Of a stretch of 64,000 nt of DNA, positions 16,354 to 25,552 are shown piece by piece. A program made the position numbers and the translations under genes. Origin of the DNA: Bacillus vallismortis. Lineage in GTDB: Bacteria; Bacillota; Bacilli; Bacillales; Bacillaceae. Every line of letters begins with the position of its first letter. Position 1 is the first letter of the stretch. The notes under the pieces are model-generated. The model was not told the origin of the DNA. It searched no databases and saw only the letters and a list, made by a program, of their open reading frames with translations. The stretch covers positions 2,986,501-3,050,500 of the forward strand of contig NZ_CP026362.1 in the NCBI RefSeq assembly GCF_004116955.1, read 5' to 3'.

Positions 16354-16379
16354 TACCAGGGGTCTACAACCCTTGGTAT
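16354..16379 (-). terminator. Rho-independent terminator of the tRNA cluster, ICE-borne
   Basis: Stem TACCAAGGGT/ACCCCTGGTA followed on the minus strand by seven T. It faces the tRNA genes, so it ends the trnS transcript; it lies on the ICE side of the attachment core. Confidence 0.82.
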
Positions 16380-16385
16380 CATTGA

Positions 16386-16469
<84 letters not shown>

Positions 16470-16553
16470 GTGATCATAAAATTGTGTTTTTGTGCTGGTT
16501 TAGTAGGGCTCTTAACCTAGTAAAACCGATTTGCGTGCACCTTGTAAATAAAG

Positions 16554-16635
16554 TGCGGGTGAAGGGACTCGAACCCCCACGTCGTAAGACACTAGATCCT
16601 AAGTCTAGCGCGTCTGCCAATTCCGCCACACCCGC
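16554..16635 (-). tRNA. trnS-Leu1: tRNA-Leu(TAG)
   Basis: Class II tRNA with acceptor GCGGGTG/CACCCGC, anticodon TAG in TTAGGAT and a variable arm; the CCA end is not encoded. Confidence 0.95.
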
Positions 16636-16646
16636 AAAAAGACAAA

Positions 16647-16722
16647 TGGTGAGCCATGAAGGACTCGAACCTTCGACCCTCTGATTAAAAGTCAGATGCT
16701 CTACCAACTGAGCTAATGGCTC
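16647..16722 (-). tRNA. tRNA-Lys(TTT)
   Basis: Cloverleaf with acceptor GAGCCAT/ATGGCTC, anticodon TTT within CTTTTAA and an encoded CCA. Confidence 0.96.
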
Positions 16723-16749
16723 TTGCTATTCGATTTCAAAAAATAAAAA

Positions 16750-16824
16750 TGGCTGGGCTAGCTGGATTCGAACCAACGCATGACGGAGTCAAAGTCCGTT
16801 GCCTTACCGCTTGGCTATAGCCCA
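16750..16824 (-). tRNA. tRNA-Gln(TTG)
   Basis: Cloverleaf with acceptor TGGGCTA/TAGCCCA, anticodon TTG within CTTTGAC, discriminator G and an encoded CCA. Confidence 0.96.
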
Positions 16825-16836
16825 ACGAAAATGGAA

Positions 16837-16908
16837 TGACCCGTACGGGATTCGAACCCGTGTTACCGCCGTGAAAGGGCGGTGTCTTAACCGCTTGACC
16901 AACGGGCC
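16837..16908 (-). tRNA. tRNA-Glu(TTC)
   Basis: Cloverleaf with acceptor GGCCCGT/ACGGGTC, anticodon TTC within CTTTCAC; CCA is not directly encoded after the discriminator. Confidence 0.95.
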
Positions 16909-16936
16909 GATGGTCGAGACTTATATCGAAATCTGA

Positions 16937-17027
16937 TGGCGGAGAAGGAGGGATTTGAACCCTCGCGCCGCTTACGCGACCTACACCCTTAGCAGGGGCG
17001 CCTCTTCAGCCACTTGAGTACTTCTCC
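16937..17027 (-). tRNA. tRNA-Ser(GCT)
   Basis: Class II tRNA with acceptor GGAGAAG paired to CTTCTCC, anticodon GCT within CTGCTAA, long variable arm and an encoded CCA. Confidence 0.96.
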
Positions 17028-17031
17028 AATA

Positions 17032-17106
17032 TGGCTCCACAGGCAGGATTCGAACCTGCGACCGATCGGTTAACAGCCGATAGCTCTACCACTGAGCTAC
17101 TGTGGA
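17032..17106 (-). tRNA. tRNA-Asn(GTT)
   Basis: Cloverleaf with acceptor TCCACAG/CTGTGGA, anticodon GTT within CTGTTAA and an encoded CCA. It is the first gene of the Asn-Ser-Glu-Gln-Lys-Leu-Leu cluster. Confidence 0.96.
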
Positions 17107-17228
17107 ATAATGAGACAAGACTTATTCTATCATCCTTGATATGCAATGTCAAGAGGTAAATGTTTTTGTTCATCTCTCGTGACGACTTTTATAATGTACC
17201 ATAGGCTTGCCATATCCGTCAACCTTTT

Positions 17229-17681
17229 TCATGAAAAAATTCTTTTTATTTTTCCGCGGCATTTTCCGCACCGGTATCTGTCAGGATTCATGGCACGCTT
17301 CTTTATATACTGTTGGCCGCACGCCGTACAGATATACCTGTAAGTTTTTTTGTTTTCTGGTTTTTTCTTTAAAGGCGTACAGAACCTAGGCGCGTTGACC
17401 TGCTGCAGCAGCGCTCGAAAATCTCTGTCTCTGTGCTTGTACCCTTTTCCTTCAAGGTGAAGATGATAATGGCAGAGCTCGTGCTTGATGATGCCGATCA
17501 GTTCCTCCCTGCCGTGTTCAATTAAATATTTCCTGTTTAATTCAATGTTATGGGAGGTTAACAGGTACCTTCCGCCCGTCGTTTTCAGCCTGTCATTAAA
17601 AAGTGCCTGATGGCGGAACGGCTTGTTAAAATATGTATCAGAAATATCCTCTGTCAGCTTTTGAAGCTCTTTGTTATCCAT
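17229..17681 (-). CDS. ydcK: YdcK, SprT-like zinc metalloprotein
   Basis: SprT-family protein of 150 aa. The putative zinc protease motif HELCHYHLH lies near residue 70. A C-terminal zinc ribbon has two cysteine pairs (CTAC and CGKC). The ATG at 17681 is preceded by GAGGTGCACC; an in-frame start four codons upstream lacks a site. Its biological role in Bacillus is not established. It stands alone between the tRNA cluster and cmpA, transcribed away from cmpA. Confidence 0.88.
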   Translation of the reverse strand: MDNKELQKLTEDISDTYFNKPFRHQALFNDRLKTTGGRYLLTSHNIELNRKYLIEHGREELIGIIKHELCHYHLHLEGKGYKHRDRDFRALLQQVNAPRFCTPLKKKPENKKTYRYICTACGQQYIKKRAMNPDRYRCGKCRGKIKRIFS

Positions 17682-17727
17682 GGTGCACCTCACTTAAAAA
17701 ACATTGAACGGGACAATTCACCGTTCG

Positions 17728-17735
17728 CATACAAT
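17728..17735 (+). promoter_or_regulatory. SigE-like -10 element for cmpA
   Basis: CATACAAT matches the SigE -10 consensus and lies about 50 bases before the cmpA ATG. A convincing -35 is not obvious. Mother-cell expression of cmpA is known in B. subtilis. Confidence 0.5.
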
Positions 17736-17784
17736 ATGGTAATCACCGTCCCTCTTATGATAAAAGCTGAGGAGGAATGAGCCT

Positions 17785-17898
17785 ATGCCAAATTGGCTTA
17801 AAAAACAGATGCAAAAAGCGTTCCTTGAAAAAGATAATTACCAAATTAAACTGCTGAATCAATGCTGGTATTTCTATAGGAAAAAACACTGCTCGTAA
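17785..17898 (+). CDS. cmpA: CmpA, cortex morphogenetic protein
   Basis: A 37-codon gene with a strong ribosome site (GAGGAGGAATGAGCCT). The basic peptide MPNWLKKQMQKAFLEKDNYQ continues to a WYFYRKKHCS end. It is the small mother-cell protein that holds back assembly of the spore cortex until SpoIVA coat assembly is correct, and it acts as a ClpXP adaptor that targets defective SpoIVA. The terminator hairpin overlaps its last codons. Confidence 0.92.
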   Translation: MPNWLKKQMQKAFLEKDNYQIKLLNQCWYFYRKKHCS

Positions 17899-17904
17899 GC
17901 AGTG
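17887..17904. terminator. Bidirectional terminator between cmpA and ydcI
   Basis: Stem CACTGC/GCAGTG with a 6-nt loop, T-rich on both strands. It overlaps the end of cmpA and lies just beyond the ydcI stop. Confidence 0.8.
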
Positions 17905-17907
17905 CTT

Positions 17908-20067
17908 TTATTTTACCATAGACAGCGATACTCTGCCTTTTTGTACATCTACGCCGTCAACCCAAACCGTCACAATATCGCCGACGGATACGACATCAAG
18001 AGGATGCTTGACGAATTGATTGCTGAGTTTTGAGATATGAACAAGCCCGTCTTGTTTGACTCCGATATCAACAAACGCTCCGAAGTCCACTACATTGCGC
18101 ACGGTGCCCTGCAGCTCCATACCCTCTTTCAAATCTTCCAGCTGAAGGACATCTGTTTTCAGCAGAGGCTTAGGCACCTCATCTCGCGGATCGCGTTCCG
18201 GCCTTGTCAGCTGTTCACAAATATCTTTCAGGGTGATTTCTCCGATTCCCAGCTCTTGTGCCGTTTCAGAAAGCGCCAGCTGATTGATTTTATCCTTCAA
18301 TTCCGCCGTGCCGATTTGCTCTGTTGAAAGGCCGAGCTTTTTCAATAGCGCTTTTGTTTCTTTATAGCTTTCCGGGTGGATGCCTGTTCTGTCTAAAGGT
18401 TCTGTCCCTTCCTGCACTCTTAAGAAACCGATGCATTGTTCATAGGTTTTCGCACCGAGTCGCGGGATGTCCTTCAATTCTTTTCGGTTCGAAAACTTGC
18501 CGATTTCCTCACGTTTTTTGACAACGTTGCCTGCGACAGATTTTGACAATCCGGCTACATATTGAAGCAGCGCGGCGGACGCTGTGTTGACGTTTACTCC
18601 CACTTGGTTTACGACGGTTTCCACAACGAACCGCAGAGATTCATTTAAGCGTTTTTGGCTGACATCATGCTGATACTGTCCGACACCGACAGACTTGGGA
18701 TCGATCTTGACGAGTTCTGCGAGCGGGTCTTGCAGTCTTCGCGCAATAGATACGGCACTGCGCTCTTCAACCTGAAGCTCAGGGAATTCTTCTCTTGCAA
18801 GCTCAGAAGCCGAATATACGCTTGCTCCCGCTTCATTGACGATCACGTAATAAATGTTCCGCGGCATGTCCTTCAGTACATTGACGATGAATTGCTCAGT
18901 TTCTCTCGATGCCGTGCCGTTTCCGATCGCCACCATCTCGACTTGATGCTGCTCGAGAATCGCTTTCACTTTCTCATGGGCTTCTTTTGTTTTGTTGACT
19001 GGCGCGTGCGGATAGATGACATCAATTTTCATGACTTTTCCGGTCTCATCTGAGACAGCGAGCTTACAGCCGGTTCGGAAGGCTGGATCAACACCGAGAA
19101 CGGTTTTGCCTTTCATCGGCGGCTGAAGCAGAAGCTTTCTCAAGTTTTCAGAGAAAATATGAATCGCCTGTTCATCCGCTTTTTCTGACAGCTCTTTCCT
19201 GATTTCACGTTCGATTGCCGGCTGGATCAGCCTTTTATAGCTGTCTTCAATCGCCGCCTGCAAAATCTCTTTTACGGACGTTGAGCGGTTTTTGATGATC
19301 TCTTTTTCTAAGTAAGCCTTAATATGATCCGCCGGCGGTTCGATTGACACTTTTAAAATGTCTTCTTTTTCGCCGCGGTTCATCGCCAGCACCCTGTGCG
19401 GAACGACTTTTGCGATTGGCTCTTCATACTCGTAATACATTTCATACACATTTTTCTCGTCAGTGTCTGCCGACTTTCCTGCTGCAGACTTAATGGTTCC
19501 TTTTTTAAAGGTTTCCTGGCGAATCCACTTTCTGAAACTCGGCTCGTCTGAGATTTGTTCGGCAATAATGTGCTTGGCGCCTTCTATCGCTTCTTCCCGT
19601 GTAAACACTTCTTTTTCTTCGCTGATGTATTGGTCTGCGGTTTCTGCCAGACGGTCATCCTGCGGAAGTGTCAGGATATAGTCGGCAAGCGGCTCGAGGC
19701 CTTTGCTTTTTGCGACTGTCGCTTTTGTTTTGCGTTTTTGTTTATACGGGCGGTACAGGTCTTCCACTTCCTGAAGCTTCACCGATTGCTCAATTTTTCG
19801 CTTGACGTCATCTGTCAGTTTATCCTGCTCTGCAATGAGCCTGATGACTTCTTCTTTTCGCTGATTCAAATGTTGTATGTATTGCCAGCGTTCAGAAATC
19901 GTCTGAATCTGAACCTCATCCATTGAACCCGTCTGCTCTTTTCGGTACCGAGCGATAAACGGGACTGTGTTGCCGTCCTCAAGCAGGTGGATGACACTCT
20001 CAACATGTTTTTGTGGTAAACCGATTTCTTTCGCAATTTGCTGTTTTAAAAGGGCTGACGTTTCCAT
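17908..20067 (-). CDS. ydcI: YdcI, Tex-family RNA-binding protein
   Basis: Tex-type putative transcription accessory factor of 719 aa. Domains in order are an N-terminal helical HTH-like part, a YqgF/RNase H-like domain (LGVDPAFRTGCKLAV near residue 330), helix-hairpin-helix repeats (VGVNVNTASAALLQYVAGLS) and a C-terminal S1 domain (LKEGMELQGTVRNVVDFGAF to the end). Length is typical for the family. The role in Bacillus is not defined; homologues bind RNA and elongating RNA polymerase. In 168 I recall ydcF-ydcG-ydcH between rsbX and this gene; here only about 170 bases separate them. Confidence 0.93.
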   Translation of the reverse strand: METSALLKQQIAKEIGLPQKHVESVIHLLEDGNTVPFIARYRKEQTGSMDEVQIQTISERWQYIQHLNQRKEEVIRLIAEQDKLTDDVKRKIEQSVKLQEVEDLYRPYKQKRKTKATVAKSKGLEPLADYILTLPQDDRLAETADQYISEEKEVFTREEAIEGAKHIIAEQISDEPSFRKWIRQETFKKGTIKSAAGKSADTDEKNVYEMYYEYEEPIAKVVPHRVLAMNRGEKEDILKVSIEPPADHIKAYLEKEIIKNRSTSVKEILQAAIEDSYKRLIQPAIEREIRKELSEKADEQAIHIFSENLRKLLLQPPMKGKTVLGVDPAFRTGCKLAVSDETGKVMKIDVIYPHAPVNKTKEAHEKVKAILEQHQVEMVAIGNGTASRETEQFIVNVLKDMPRNIYYVIVNEAGASVYSASELAREEFPELQVEERSAVSIARRLQDPLAELVKIDPKSVGVGQYQHDVSQKRLNESLRFVVETVVNQVGVNVNTASAALLQYVAGLSKSVAGNVVKKREEIGKFSNRKELKDIPRLGAKTYEQCIGFLRVQEGTEPLDRTGIHPESYKETKALLKKLGLSTEQIGTAELKDKINQLALSETAQELGIGEITLKDICEQLTRPERDPRDEVPKPLLKTDVLQLEDLKEGMELQGTVRNVVDFGAFVDIGVKQDGLVHISKLSNQFVKHPLDVVSVGDIVTVWVDGVDVQKGRVSLSMVK

Positions 20068-20198
20068 GTAACCAAAGCCTCCAATTTTGTCGTTCTTTCT
20101 CTAGTGTATCAAAAACCGAAAAAAACACATAAAAAAAACAGCCCGCTGGCCGATATCTTTCCCCCTATTTCAAACTATCCGTTTGATTGCCCGCTCAC

Positions 20199-20231
20199 AA
20201 AAAAAGAAGCCGGATGCCCAGCTTCTTTTTT
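20199..20231 (-). terminator. Terminator of the sigB operon
   Basis: Stem AAAAGAAGC/GCTTCTTTT with a 10-nt loop and flanking A/T runs, 9 bases beyond the rsbX stop. Confidence 0.82.
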
Positions 20232-20240
20232 CAGATTTCC

Positions 20241-20840
20241 CTAGGACAGCTGTCCCAGAATATAGGTTAGATCATCTTTTCTTGATGTTGTATACATTTT
20301 CAGCGAATTCGATATGTCTTCTACCGATTGGCCTTTTTTCAAATGGGAGCGGATATCGGGTACGTTGAGTCCATCTGTATGTATAATGAACTTTGAACCC
20401 TTTTCATAGGTGGCGGTATGCGTTTTGTATTTTTGCGGCTTGCCTGATAAATAGCCTGAAATCGGCAGAGGATAAAAGCTGTCACCAGACGGGGAATGCA
20501 GAATAAAACGTACGTTTCCGACGGAGCAGTACGTAAACTGCCTTTGTTCAAAATTGATTTTCAGGATAGAAGCTGTTGCGCCTCTTTTGTGCTTCATCGC
20601 CTGATTACAGCGTTCGATAATGCTTTGTACGTCTTCATTCGCATAGTTTTCCACTAAGTCTTTGATGGCTGCAGAAGATTCATTGGCAAGCGATCCGCTT
20701 CCAAGCCCGTCCGCTACCGCACAAATTAACTCGTTATCATCAGCTTTCATATAAAAGCTGTCGCCGCAAATCGATTTTCCTTCTTTATTCAGTTGGTATA
20801 CAAGAGTTTGAATATGCTCGTTTGCTTCAACCTGGATCAT
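20241..20840 (-). CDS. rsbX: RsbX, phosphoserine phosphatase of the stressosome
   Basis: PP2C-type phosphatase of 199 aa that dephosphorylates RsbS and RsbR, resetting the stressosome after stress. PP2C metal-site motifs are ADGLGSG near residue 40, and IHTDGL near residue 150. It is the last gene of the sigB operon; its ATG overlaps the sigB stop, and a terminator follows. It is transcribed from both the operon promoter and the internal SigB promoter, giving negative feedback. Confidence 0.96.
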   Translation of the reverse strand: MIQVEANEHIQTLVYQLNKEGKSICGDSFYMKADDNELICAVADGLGSGSLANESSAAIKDLVENYANEDVQSIIERCNQAMKHKRGATASILKINFEQRQFTYCSVGNVRFILHSPSGDSFYPLPISGYLSGKPQKYKTHTATYEKGSKFIIHTDGLNVPDIRSHLKKGQSVEDISNSLKMYTTSRKDDLTYILGQLS

Positions 20841-21628
20841 TACATTAACTCCATCGAGGGATCTTCAGTCAAGGCCTCTCTGAGCTTCTTCACAGCTTTG
20901 CGTTGCAGACGCGAGACGTGCATTTGAGATATACCGAGAATGTCCCCAGTTTCTTTTTGGCTTTTGTTTTGAATATACGTAAGGTCTATGATTTGTTTTT
21001 CACGGTCTGAAAGGACATGAAGCACGCTTTGCAGCATCATTTGCTGGTTGACCCGCTCATATCCATCCTCCTGTGAGCCGACAATATCAAGAATTGTGAC
21101 CGTGCTTCCATCCGCATCCGCTTCAATGCTGTGGTCAACGGACAAGGCTTGATAGCTTTTGCCCATTTCCATTGTTTCCAGAACCTCTTCTTCTGTAACA
21201 TCGAGAAATTCGGCAATCTCTTCTACTTTCGGCGACCTTTGTGTTTCAGTCGTCAGCTGATCCACCGCCATTTTGATTCTTGGGCCCAGTTCTTTGATTC
21301 GTCTCGGCACGTGAACGCTCCACGTCTTATCTCTGAGGAACCGTTTAATCTCACCGATGATTGTCGGAATCGCAAAAGCTTCAAACGATTTGCCGACCAC
21401 CGGATCGTATCGCTTAATCGCACCCAGCAGCCCGATCATGCCGACCTGGCGGAGATCCTCGTGGAAGCTTTTGCCTTTTGAATATTTTTTCGCAAGCATA
21501 TCAACTAGATTTGTATAGACCCGCACAAGCGTTTCTTGCGCCTGTTCATCTTGATTTGTTTGGTATTCGCTTATGAGCCGATCGACTTCATCTTTAGTTA
21601 GTTTCGTAGTTTTTGATGGTTGTGTCAT
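20840..21628 (-). CDS. sigB: SigB, general stress sigma factor
   Basis: RNA polymerase sigma factor of 262 aa directing the general stress regulon. Region 2 (MIGLLGAIKRYDPVVGKSFEAFA), region 3 (RIKELGPRIKMAVDQL) and the region 4 helix-turn-helix (SQKETGDILGISQMHVSRLQ) are clear. The ATG at 21628 has GGGGAGCGAG upstream and overlaps the end of rsbW. A start six codons upstream is less likely. About six residues differ from the 168 protein as I remember it. Target promoters for gsiB, ydbD, ydaT, ydaP and ydaS are in this same window. Confidence 0.97.
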   Translation of the reverse strand: MTQPSKTTKLTKDEVDRLISEYQTNQDEQAQETLVRVYTNLVDMLAKKYSKGKSFHEDLRQVGMIGLLGAIKRYDPVVGKSFEAFAIPTIIGEIKRFLRDKTWSVHVPRRIKELGPRIKMAVDQLTTETQRSPKVEEIAEFLDVTEEEVLETMEMGKSYQALSVDHSIEADADGSTVTILDIVGSQEDGYERVNQQMMLQSVLHVLSDREKQIIDLTYIQNKSQKETGDILGISQMHVSRLQRKAVKKLREALTEDPSMELM

Positions 21629-22076
21629 GATCAACTCGCTCCCCATTTAAATACTTTGTCATCGCTACGGTGACGCCGGAGTGGTTTTGCACTCTGACTT
21701 CATCCATAAGCGTTTCCATTAAATATAGACCGAGCCCTCCTTCTGATAATTGATCAACTGTATGCGAAGGTGTGTACGGCCCTAGATCCTGCTGCTTTTG
21801 ATCGAAATCAAAGCTGTCTCCTTCATCCGCGACAATGACCTCTAAACGGTCTTCGAACACACCGAATCGTATTGACACTTCCCCATTTTTGTCTTCTTTG
21901 TAAGCATGCTGCACCGCATTCGTACACGCTTCACTGACTGCGATTTTCAAATCTTCAATTTCATCGTACGTATAGCCCATTCTGCTCGCGACGCCTGACA
22001 GCGTCAGCCTTATAATTCCTACATATTCAGGCTGGGCCGGCACTTTCATTTCGATGTAATCAGCGTTATTCTTCAT
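21594..22076 (-). CDS. rsbW: RsbW, anti-SigB factor and RsbV kinase
   Basis: Serine kinase of 160 aa of the GHKL fold, with the N box in [12 protein letters not shown] and glycine-rich [14 protein letters not shown] near residue 120. It holds SigB inactive by binding it and phosphorylates the anti-anti-sigma factor RsbV. The ATG overlaps the rsbV stop, and its 3' end overlaps sigB, so the three proteins are translationally coupled. Confidence 0.97.
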   Translation of the reverse strand: MKNNADYIEMKVPAQPEYVGIIRLTLSGVASRMGYTYDEIEDLKIAVSEACTNAVQHAYKEDKNGEVSIRFGVFEDRLEVIVADEGDSFDFDQKQQDLGPYTPSHTVDQLSEGGLGLYLMETLMDEVRVQNHSGVTVAMTKYLNGERVDHDTTIKNYETN

Positions 22077-22402
22077 TGCACTCCACCTTCTGACTTTGCA
22101 GAAATATCAATAATGTCCTTCAGGCCTGTAATCTCAAACAGACGGATCAGCCGGTCGGAAAGATTTTCAAGCTTCAGCGACCCGCCTTGTTTTTTCACTG
22201 TTTTAAAGATGCCTACAAAGACGCCGAGTCCGGTACTGTCCATGTAGCTGACATTTTTCAGGCAAATTCTTAAGTCAGCGCCTTGTTCTGCCAGAGGAAC
22301 GAGCTTCTCTCTGAGCACTGGAGCTGAGTATACATCAATTTCTCCCGCAATGTTTACTTGTATATCATTCTCGTTTTGTTTCACATCAACATTTATATTC
22401 AT
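22073..22402 (-). CDS. rsbV: RsbV, anti-anti-sigma factor
   Basis: STAS-domain protein of 109 aa. The phosphorylatable serine is in [10 protein letters not shown] near residue 56. Unphosphorylated RsbV binds RsbW and frees SigB; RsbW inactivates it and RsbU reactivates it. The ATG at 22402 follows GAGGTGATACGA; an ATG three codons upstream would sit inside that site. It is the first gene behind the internal SigB promoter. Confidence 0.97.
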   Translation of the reverse strand: MNINVDVKQNENDIQVNIAGEIDVYSAPVLREKLVPLAEQGADLRICLKNVSYMDSTGLGVFVGIFKTVKKQGGSLKLENLSDRLIRLFEITGLKDIIDISAKSEGGVQ

Positions 22403-22443
22403 TCGTATCACCTCAAATTATCCTTCAATTCACTAATTGTTTT

Positions 22444-22469
22444 ATACCCACGGCTGGCCGAAGCTAAAC
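22444..22469 (-). promoter_or_regulatory. SigB promoter upstream of rsbV
   Basis: On the minus strand GTTTAG (22464-22469), 14-nt spacer and GGGTAT (22444-22449), a close match to the SigB consensus. It begins at the rsbU stop and allows autocatalytic induction of rsbV-rsbW-sigB-rsbX. Confidence 0.92.
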
Positions 22470-23471
22470 CTTTCTTCTCAAAACAATTAACGTAAAATCA
22501 TCGTGCAGCTGAAAATCCTGCAATTTGAGGAGGTGGTCATAAATGTTTTTGACCATATCCTGCGCGGAGGAACACATATGTTCCTCAATGAGCTTCTGCA
22601 GATCAGGACGCTCCAAGAAACCGTTTTCCGTTCTGCATTCTGTGACGCCGTCAGAAAATAAGACAATCATATCTCCCTTATCAAGATGCTGATCGAATTG
22701 CTTGTAATCATAATCCTGCGAGATGCCGAGAACGAGCCCTTTGGCCTCTAAATCGTAAAACGTGTTGTCTTTTTGGGAATAATAGAATCCTGGTTCATGT
22801 CCCGCAGAAGCATATGTAAATTGATGCTTATCCATATTGTAATTTGCATAAAGCATCGTAATAAACATACTGGCATCCACATTTTGTTCAACAACCCGAT
22901 TCAAATTTTTCAGCACCTGAGAAGGGTGTATGCCCGTTTCCGGCAGAGAGTCCATCGCGTATTTGATCATGGACATACAAAGAGCCGCCGGAATGCCTTT
23001 TCCGATCACGTCCGCGATTGCAATATTTATGGATTCCTTGTCTTTGACAAAGTGGTAGTAATCACCGCTCATCTGTTTAGCGGGCACACTGATGGCACCG
23101 ATATCCAGCGCTTCTTCCTGCGGAATCTTTGTCCCGAGCAGCGTTTGCTGAACATTTGCGGCGATTTCAATTTCCGATTTGATTTCCTGCTGTATCCCTC
23201 TGAGGGTTTGATGCTCCTGATAAGCCATTCCATATCCAATCATGACTTCTATTAAAAAATCCAGCGAATGAAAAACATCTTCCGGGAGTTTTGGATACAG
23301 CTCCTTCAGCACTTTTCGGTGAATGCTGATGATTTCTTCCGGAGGAATTTGATGCTCGATTGTTTTTCGGCTGAATTTTTGGGCTTGATATAAAGATGTT
23401 TCTGTTAATTCGGCTATATATCGACTAAGCAGCTGATGATAGCGCTGCTCAATAACCTCCCTAAAATCCAC
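22464..23471 (-). CDS. rsbU: RsbU, PP2C phosphatase for RsbV
   Basis: Protein of 335 aa with an N-terminal four-helix domain (about 1-85) that binds RsbT and a C-terminal PPM phosphatase domain with PAKQMSGDYYHF, IADVIGKGIPAA and FSDGVTE metal-binding motifs. Activated by RsbT under environmental stress, it dephosphorylates RsbV-P. The GTG at 23471 is taken as start because AGGAGGTAAGAAA precedes it; the longer in-frame ATG gives eight extra residues and reads over the rsbT end. Confidence 0.96.
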   Translation of the reverse strand: MDFREVIEQRYHQLLSRYIAELTETSLYQAQKFSRKTIEHQIPPEEIISIHRKVLKELYPKLPEDVFHSLDFLIEVMIGYGMAYQEHQTLRGIQQEIKSEIEIAANVQQTLLGTKIPQEEALDIGAISVPAKQMSGDYYHFVKDKESINIAIADVIGKGIPAALCMSMIKYAMDSLPETGIHPSQVLKNLNRVVEQNVDASMFITMLYANYNMDKHQFTYASAGHEPGFYYSQKDNTFYDLEAKGLVLGISQDYDYKQFDQHLDKGDMIVLFSDGVTECRTENGFLERPDLQKLIEEHMCSSAQDMVKNIYDHLLKLQDFQLHDDFTLIVLRRKV

Positions 23472-23482
23472 TTTCTTACCTC

Positions 23483-23884
23483 CTACCGAAGCCATTTAAT
23501 GGCTTGTATCTCTGTTCCTTCCCCCGATACGGAATTTAAACTGAATTCATCCATCAGCCTTTTGACACCGGGAAGTCCCGCTCCGAGTCCGCCAGACGTT
23601 GAAAACCCGTCTTCCATGACTTTACGGATATCAGGAATTCCCGGCCCTTGGTCTTCCGCTATGATTTTCAGGCCCTTTTTTCCTCTGTCAGCGACCTGTT
23701 CAATGCCAATCTGGCCTTTGCCGGCATATAAATAAATGTTCCTGGCTAATTCTGAAATAGCCGTTGTAATTCTAGCCTGGTCTACCGTGCCGAAACCCAG
23801 TTCTTTTGCAACGTTTCGTCCCAGTTGTCTGGCGGCCACGATATCCCATTCTGTCATGATTTTCACACAGGATTGGTCGTTCAT
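23483..23884 (-). CDS. rsbT: RsbT, stressosome switch kinase
   Basis: Serine/threonine kinase of 133 aa (GHKL fold): SELARNIYLYA and DQGPGI then GGLGAGLPGVKRLMDEF. It is sequestered by RsbR/RsbS in the stressosome, phosphorylates them on stress and then leaves to activate RsbU. It follows rsbS directly and precedes rsbU. Confidence 0.96.
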   Translation of the reverse strand: MNDQSCVKIMTEWDIVAARQLGRNVAKELGFGTVDQARITTAISELARNIYLYAGKGQIGIEQVADRGKKGLKIIAEDQGPGIPDIRKVMEDGFSTSGGLGAGLPGVKRLMDEFSLNSVSGEGTEIQAIKWLR

Positions 23885-23887
23885 ACG

Positions 23888-24253
23888 CTATTCCCCCAAT
23901 TCCCGCTTCAATGTCTCAAGCCCCTGCTCTAAATCGAGCGCTGTTTCGATTTCCTCTAGCGCGATGCCAAGTTCAATCAGCGTCACTGCCACAGCAGGCT
24001 GAATGCCGGTCAAAACAACTTTGGCCCCCATTAGCTTAGACATTGTGATGACGTCGCCCAGCACTTTGGCGATAAATGAATCAATCATGTCCACAGATGT
24101 CAGGTCAATTACGACCCCGTTGGCACCTGTTTCGTATATTTTATTTAACAAATCTTCTTGAAAGGTTAATGCGGTTTGGTCATCCAGTTCCCATTGAATG
24201 GACACTAATAAGCAATTATACAGTTTCAAGATCGGGATTTTCGGATGTCTCAA
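23888..24253 (-). CDS. rsbS: RsbS, stressosome scaffold STAS protein
   Basis: STAS protein of 121 aa that forms the stressosome core with RsbR paralogues. The phosphorylation site serine is in [13 protein letters not shown] near residue 59. It binds RsbT and releases it when phosphorylated by RsbT; RsbX removes the phosphate. Confidence 0.96.
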
Positions 24254-24257
24254 AATA

Positions 24258-25082
24258 TTATTCCCCCAATGAAACGATTTTTCGATCCGTCATTTCCAAT
24301 GCTGTTTGAATTCCTTTTTGCAGGGTATTCTTAGTAATAACTTGGGATAAATCAATGCCCAGGTTGACGATGGTCTGAGCAATTTCCGGACGGATGCCGG
24401 CGAGCAGGCATTTCGCACCGACAAGCCTTACCGCTTCAGACGCCTGAATAATATGATGGGCAACCATCGTGTCAACGACAGGAACACCTGTAATATCAAT
24501 CAGCACGACTTGTGAGCGATGTTTAACGACGCCGTTAAGAAGATTTTCCATAATTCGCTTAGCACGTTCGGTATCAATCGTTCCGACAAGCGGCATTACG
24601 GTGATATTTTCAAACACCGGGATGAGCGGCGCAGAAAGCTCCTGCAGCGCGATTTTTTGCAAGGATACTGTTTTTTCCCACGAGATTGAGTATTGGTTGA
24701 AAATTTCTGTATTAATCGGGCTGAAAAAGCGGTCAATCTGCCAGATTAATTCCGTACTCTCTTGATCTGGCAATCTCTTATCGTTCATCTTCGTGTAGAG
24801 ACGCTTCCAGAATTCAGCAAGCGCCGTAGCCAAAAACTTCAGAGAAAGTCCAATTTGGACGGCTCTCAGTGCCAGTTCGCTGATTTGGCTTTCAGCAGCG
24901 CTGTCGTCCTTAACAGACAGCAAAAGAATGTCGATATAGTCTTTAGATATATTTTCATACACTTGGTCAGTCAGCTGATATGACTCTTGTTCGCTTAATT
25001 CCTTTAGTGTGTCAGTCCACAGTTGGAGCAGTTCATTTTGATTTTCGGCAATGAACTGGTATACAGTCTGATTCGACATCAA
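24258..25082 (-). CDS. rsbRA: RsbRA, stressosome sensor subunit
   Basis: Protein of 274 aa: an N-terminal globin-like non-haem domain (about 1-140) proposed as the sensor, a linker helix, and a C-terminal STAS domain with the threonines phosphorylated by RsbT in [14 protein letters not shown] and VVDTMVAHH. The start is a TTG followed by ATG, with GGAGGTAAGCGAA upstream. First gene of the eight-gene sigB operon, behind a SigA-type promoter. Confidence 0.96.
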   Translation of the reverse strand: MMSNQTVYQFIAENQNELLQLWTDTLKELSEQESYQLTDQVYENISKDYIDILLLSVKDDSAAESQISELALRAVQIGLSLKFLATALAEFWKRLYTKMNDKRLPDQESTELIWQIDRFFSPINTEIFNQYSISWEKTVSLQKIALQELSAPLIPVFENITVMPLVGTIDTERAKRIMENLLNGVVKHRSQVVLIDITGVPVVDTMVAHHIIQASEAVRLVGAKCLLAGIRPEIAQTIVNLGIDLSQVITKNTLQKGIQTALEMTDRKIVSLGE

Positions 25083-25132
25083 ATTCGCTTACCTCCCGAT
25101 AAAAAACACCATATTTTTTTCGTTATTACCTC

Positions 25133-25161
25133 ATTATATCGTTTATGGTTTTTGAAAACAA
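25133..25161 (-). promoter_or_regulatory. SigA-type promoter of the rsb-sigB operon
   Basis: TTGTTT (25156-25161), 17-nt spacer and a perfect TATAAT (25133-25138) on the minus strand, 50 bases before rsbRA and just after the ndoA terminator. Confidence 0.75.
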
Positions 25162-25166
25162 AAAAA

Positions 25167-25185
25167 GTTGCTCTATTTGAGCAAC
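25167..25185 (-). terminator. Terminator after ndoA
   Basis: Stem GTTGCTC/GAGCAAC with a 5-nt loop followed by T7 on the minus strand, 12 bases beyond the ndoA stop and just upstream of the rsbRA promoter. Confidence 0.85.
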
Positions 25186-25197
25186 CAGTACATATGT

Positions 25198-25548
25198 CTA
25201 AAAATCAATGAGTGCCAAACTGATTTGTAAGGCTTCATCAACCTTATCCATCATTTCATCATCCAGATGAGTAATCTTATCCGTTAATCTTTGCTTGTCA
25301 ATCGTCCGAATTTGCTCCAGCAAAATAACGGAATCTCTTTCAAAACCGTAGCGTTTTGCATCGATTTCGACGTGGGTTGGTAATTTCGCTTTCTGTATTT
25401 GTGCTGTTATGGCTGCAACAATAGCAGTTGGGCTGAAGCGATTTCCGATGTCATTTTGGATCACTAAAACCGGGCGCACCCCGCCTTGCTCTGAGCCAAC
25501 AACAGGAGATAAATCAGCAAAATAAACATCGCCGCGTTTCACAATCAA
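25198..25548 (-). CDS. ndoA: NdoA (MazF) endoribonuclease toxin
   Basis: MazF-type toxin of 116 aa that cuts single-stranded RNA at UACAU. It shows the SH3-like barrel motifs [23 protein letters not shown] at the start and the conserved segment [11 protein letters not shown]. It follows its antitoxin gene with a 4-nt gap, the usual antitoxin-first order. Confidence 0.96.
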   Translation of the reverse strand: MIVKRGDVYFADLSPVVGSEQGGVRPVLVIQNDIGNRFSPTAIVAAITAQIQKAKLPTHVEIDAKRYGFERDSVILLEQIRTIDKQRLTDKITHLDDEMMDKVDEALQISLALIDF

Positions 25549-25552
25549 ATGA

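Noticed and set aside
18037..19926. Several 60-130 aa plus-strand frames over ydcI
   Set aside because: Shadows of a conserved Tex-family gene; no ribosome sites or domains.
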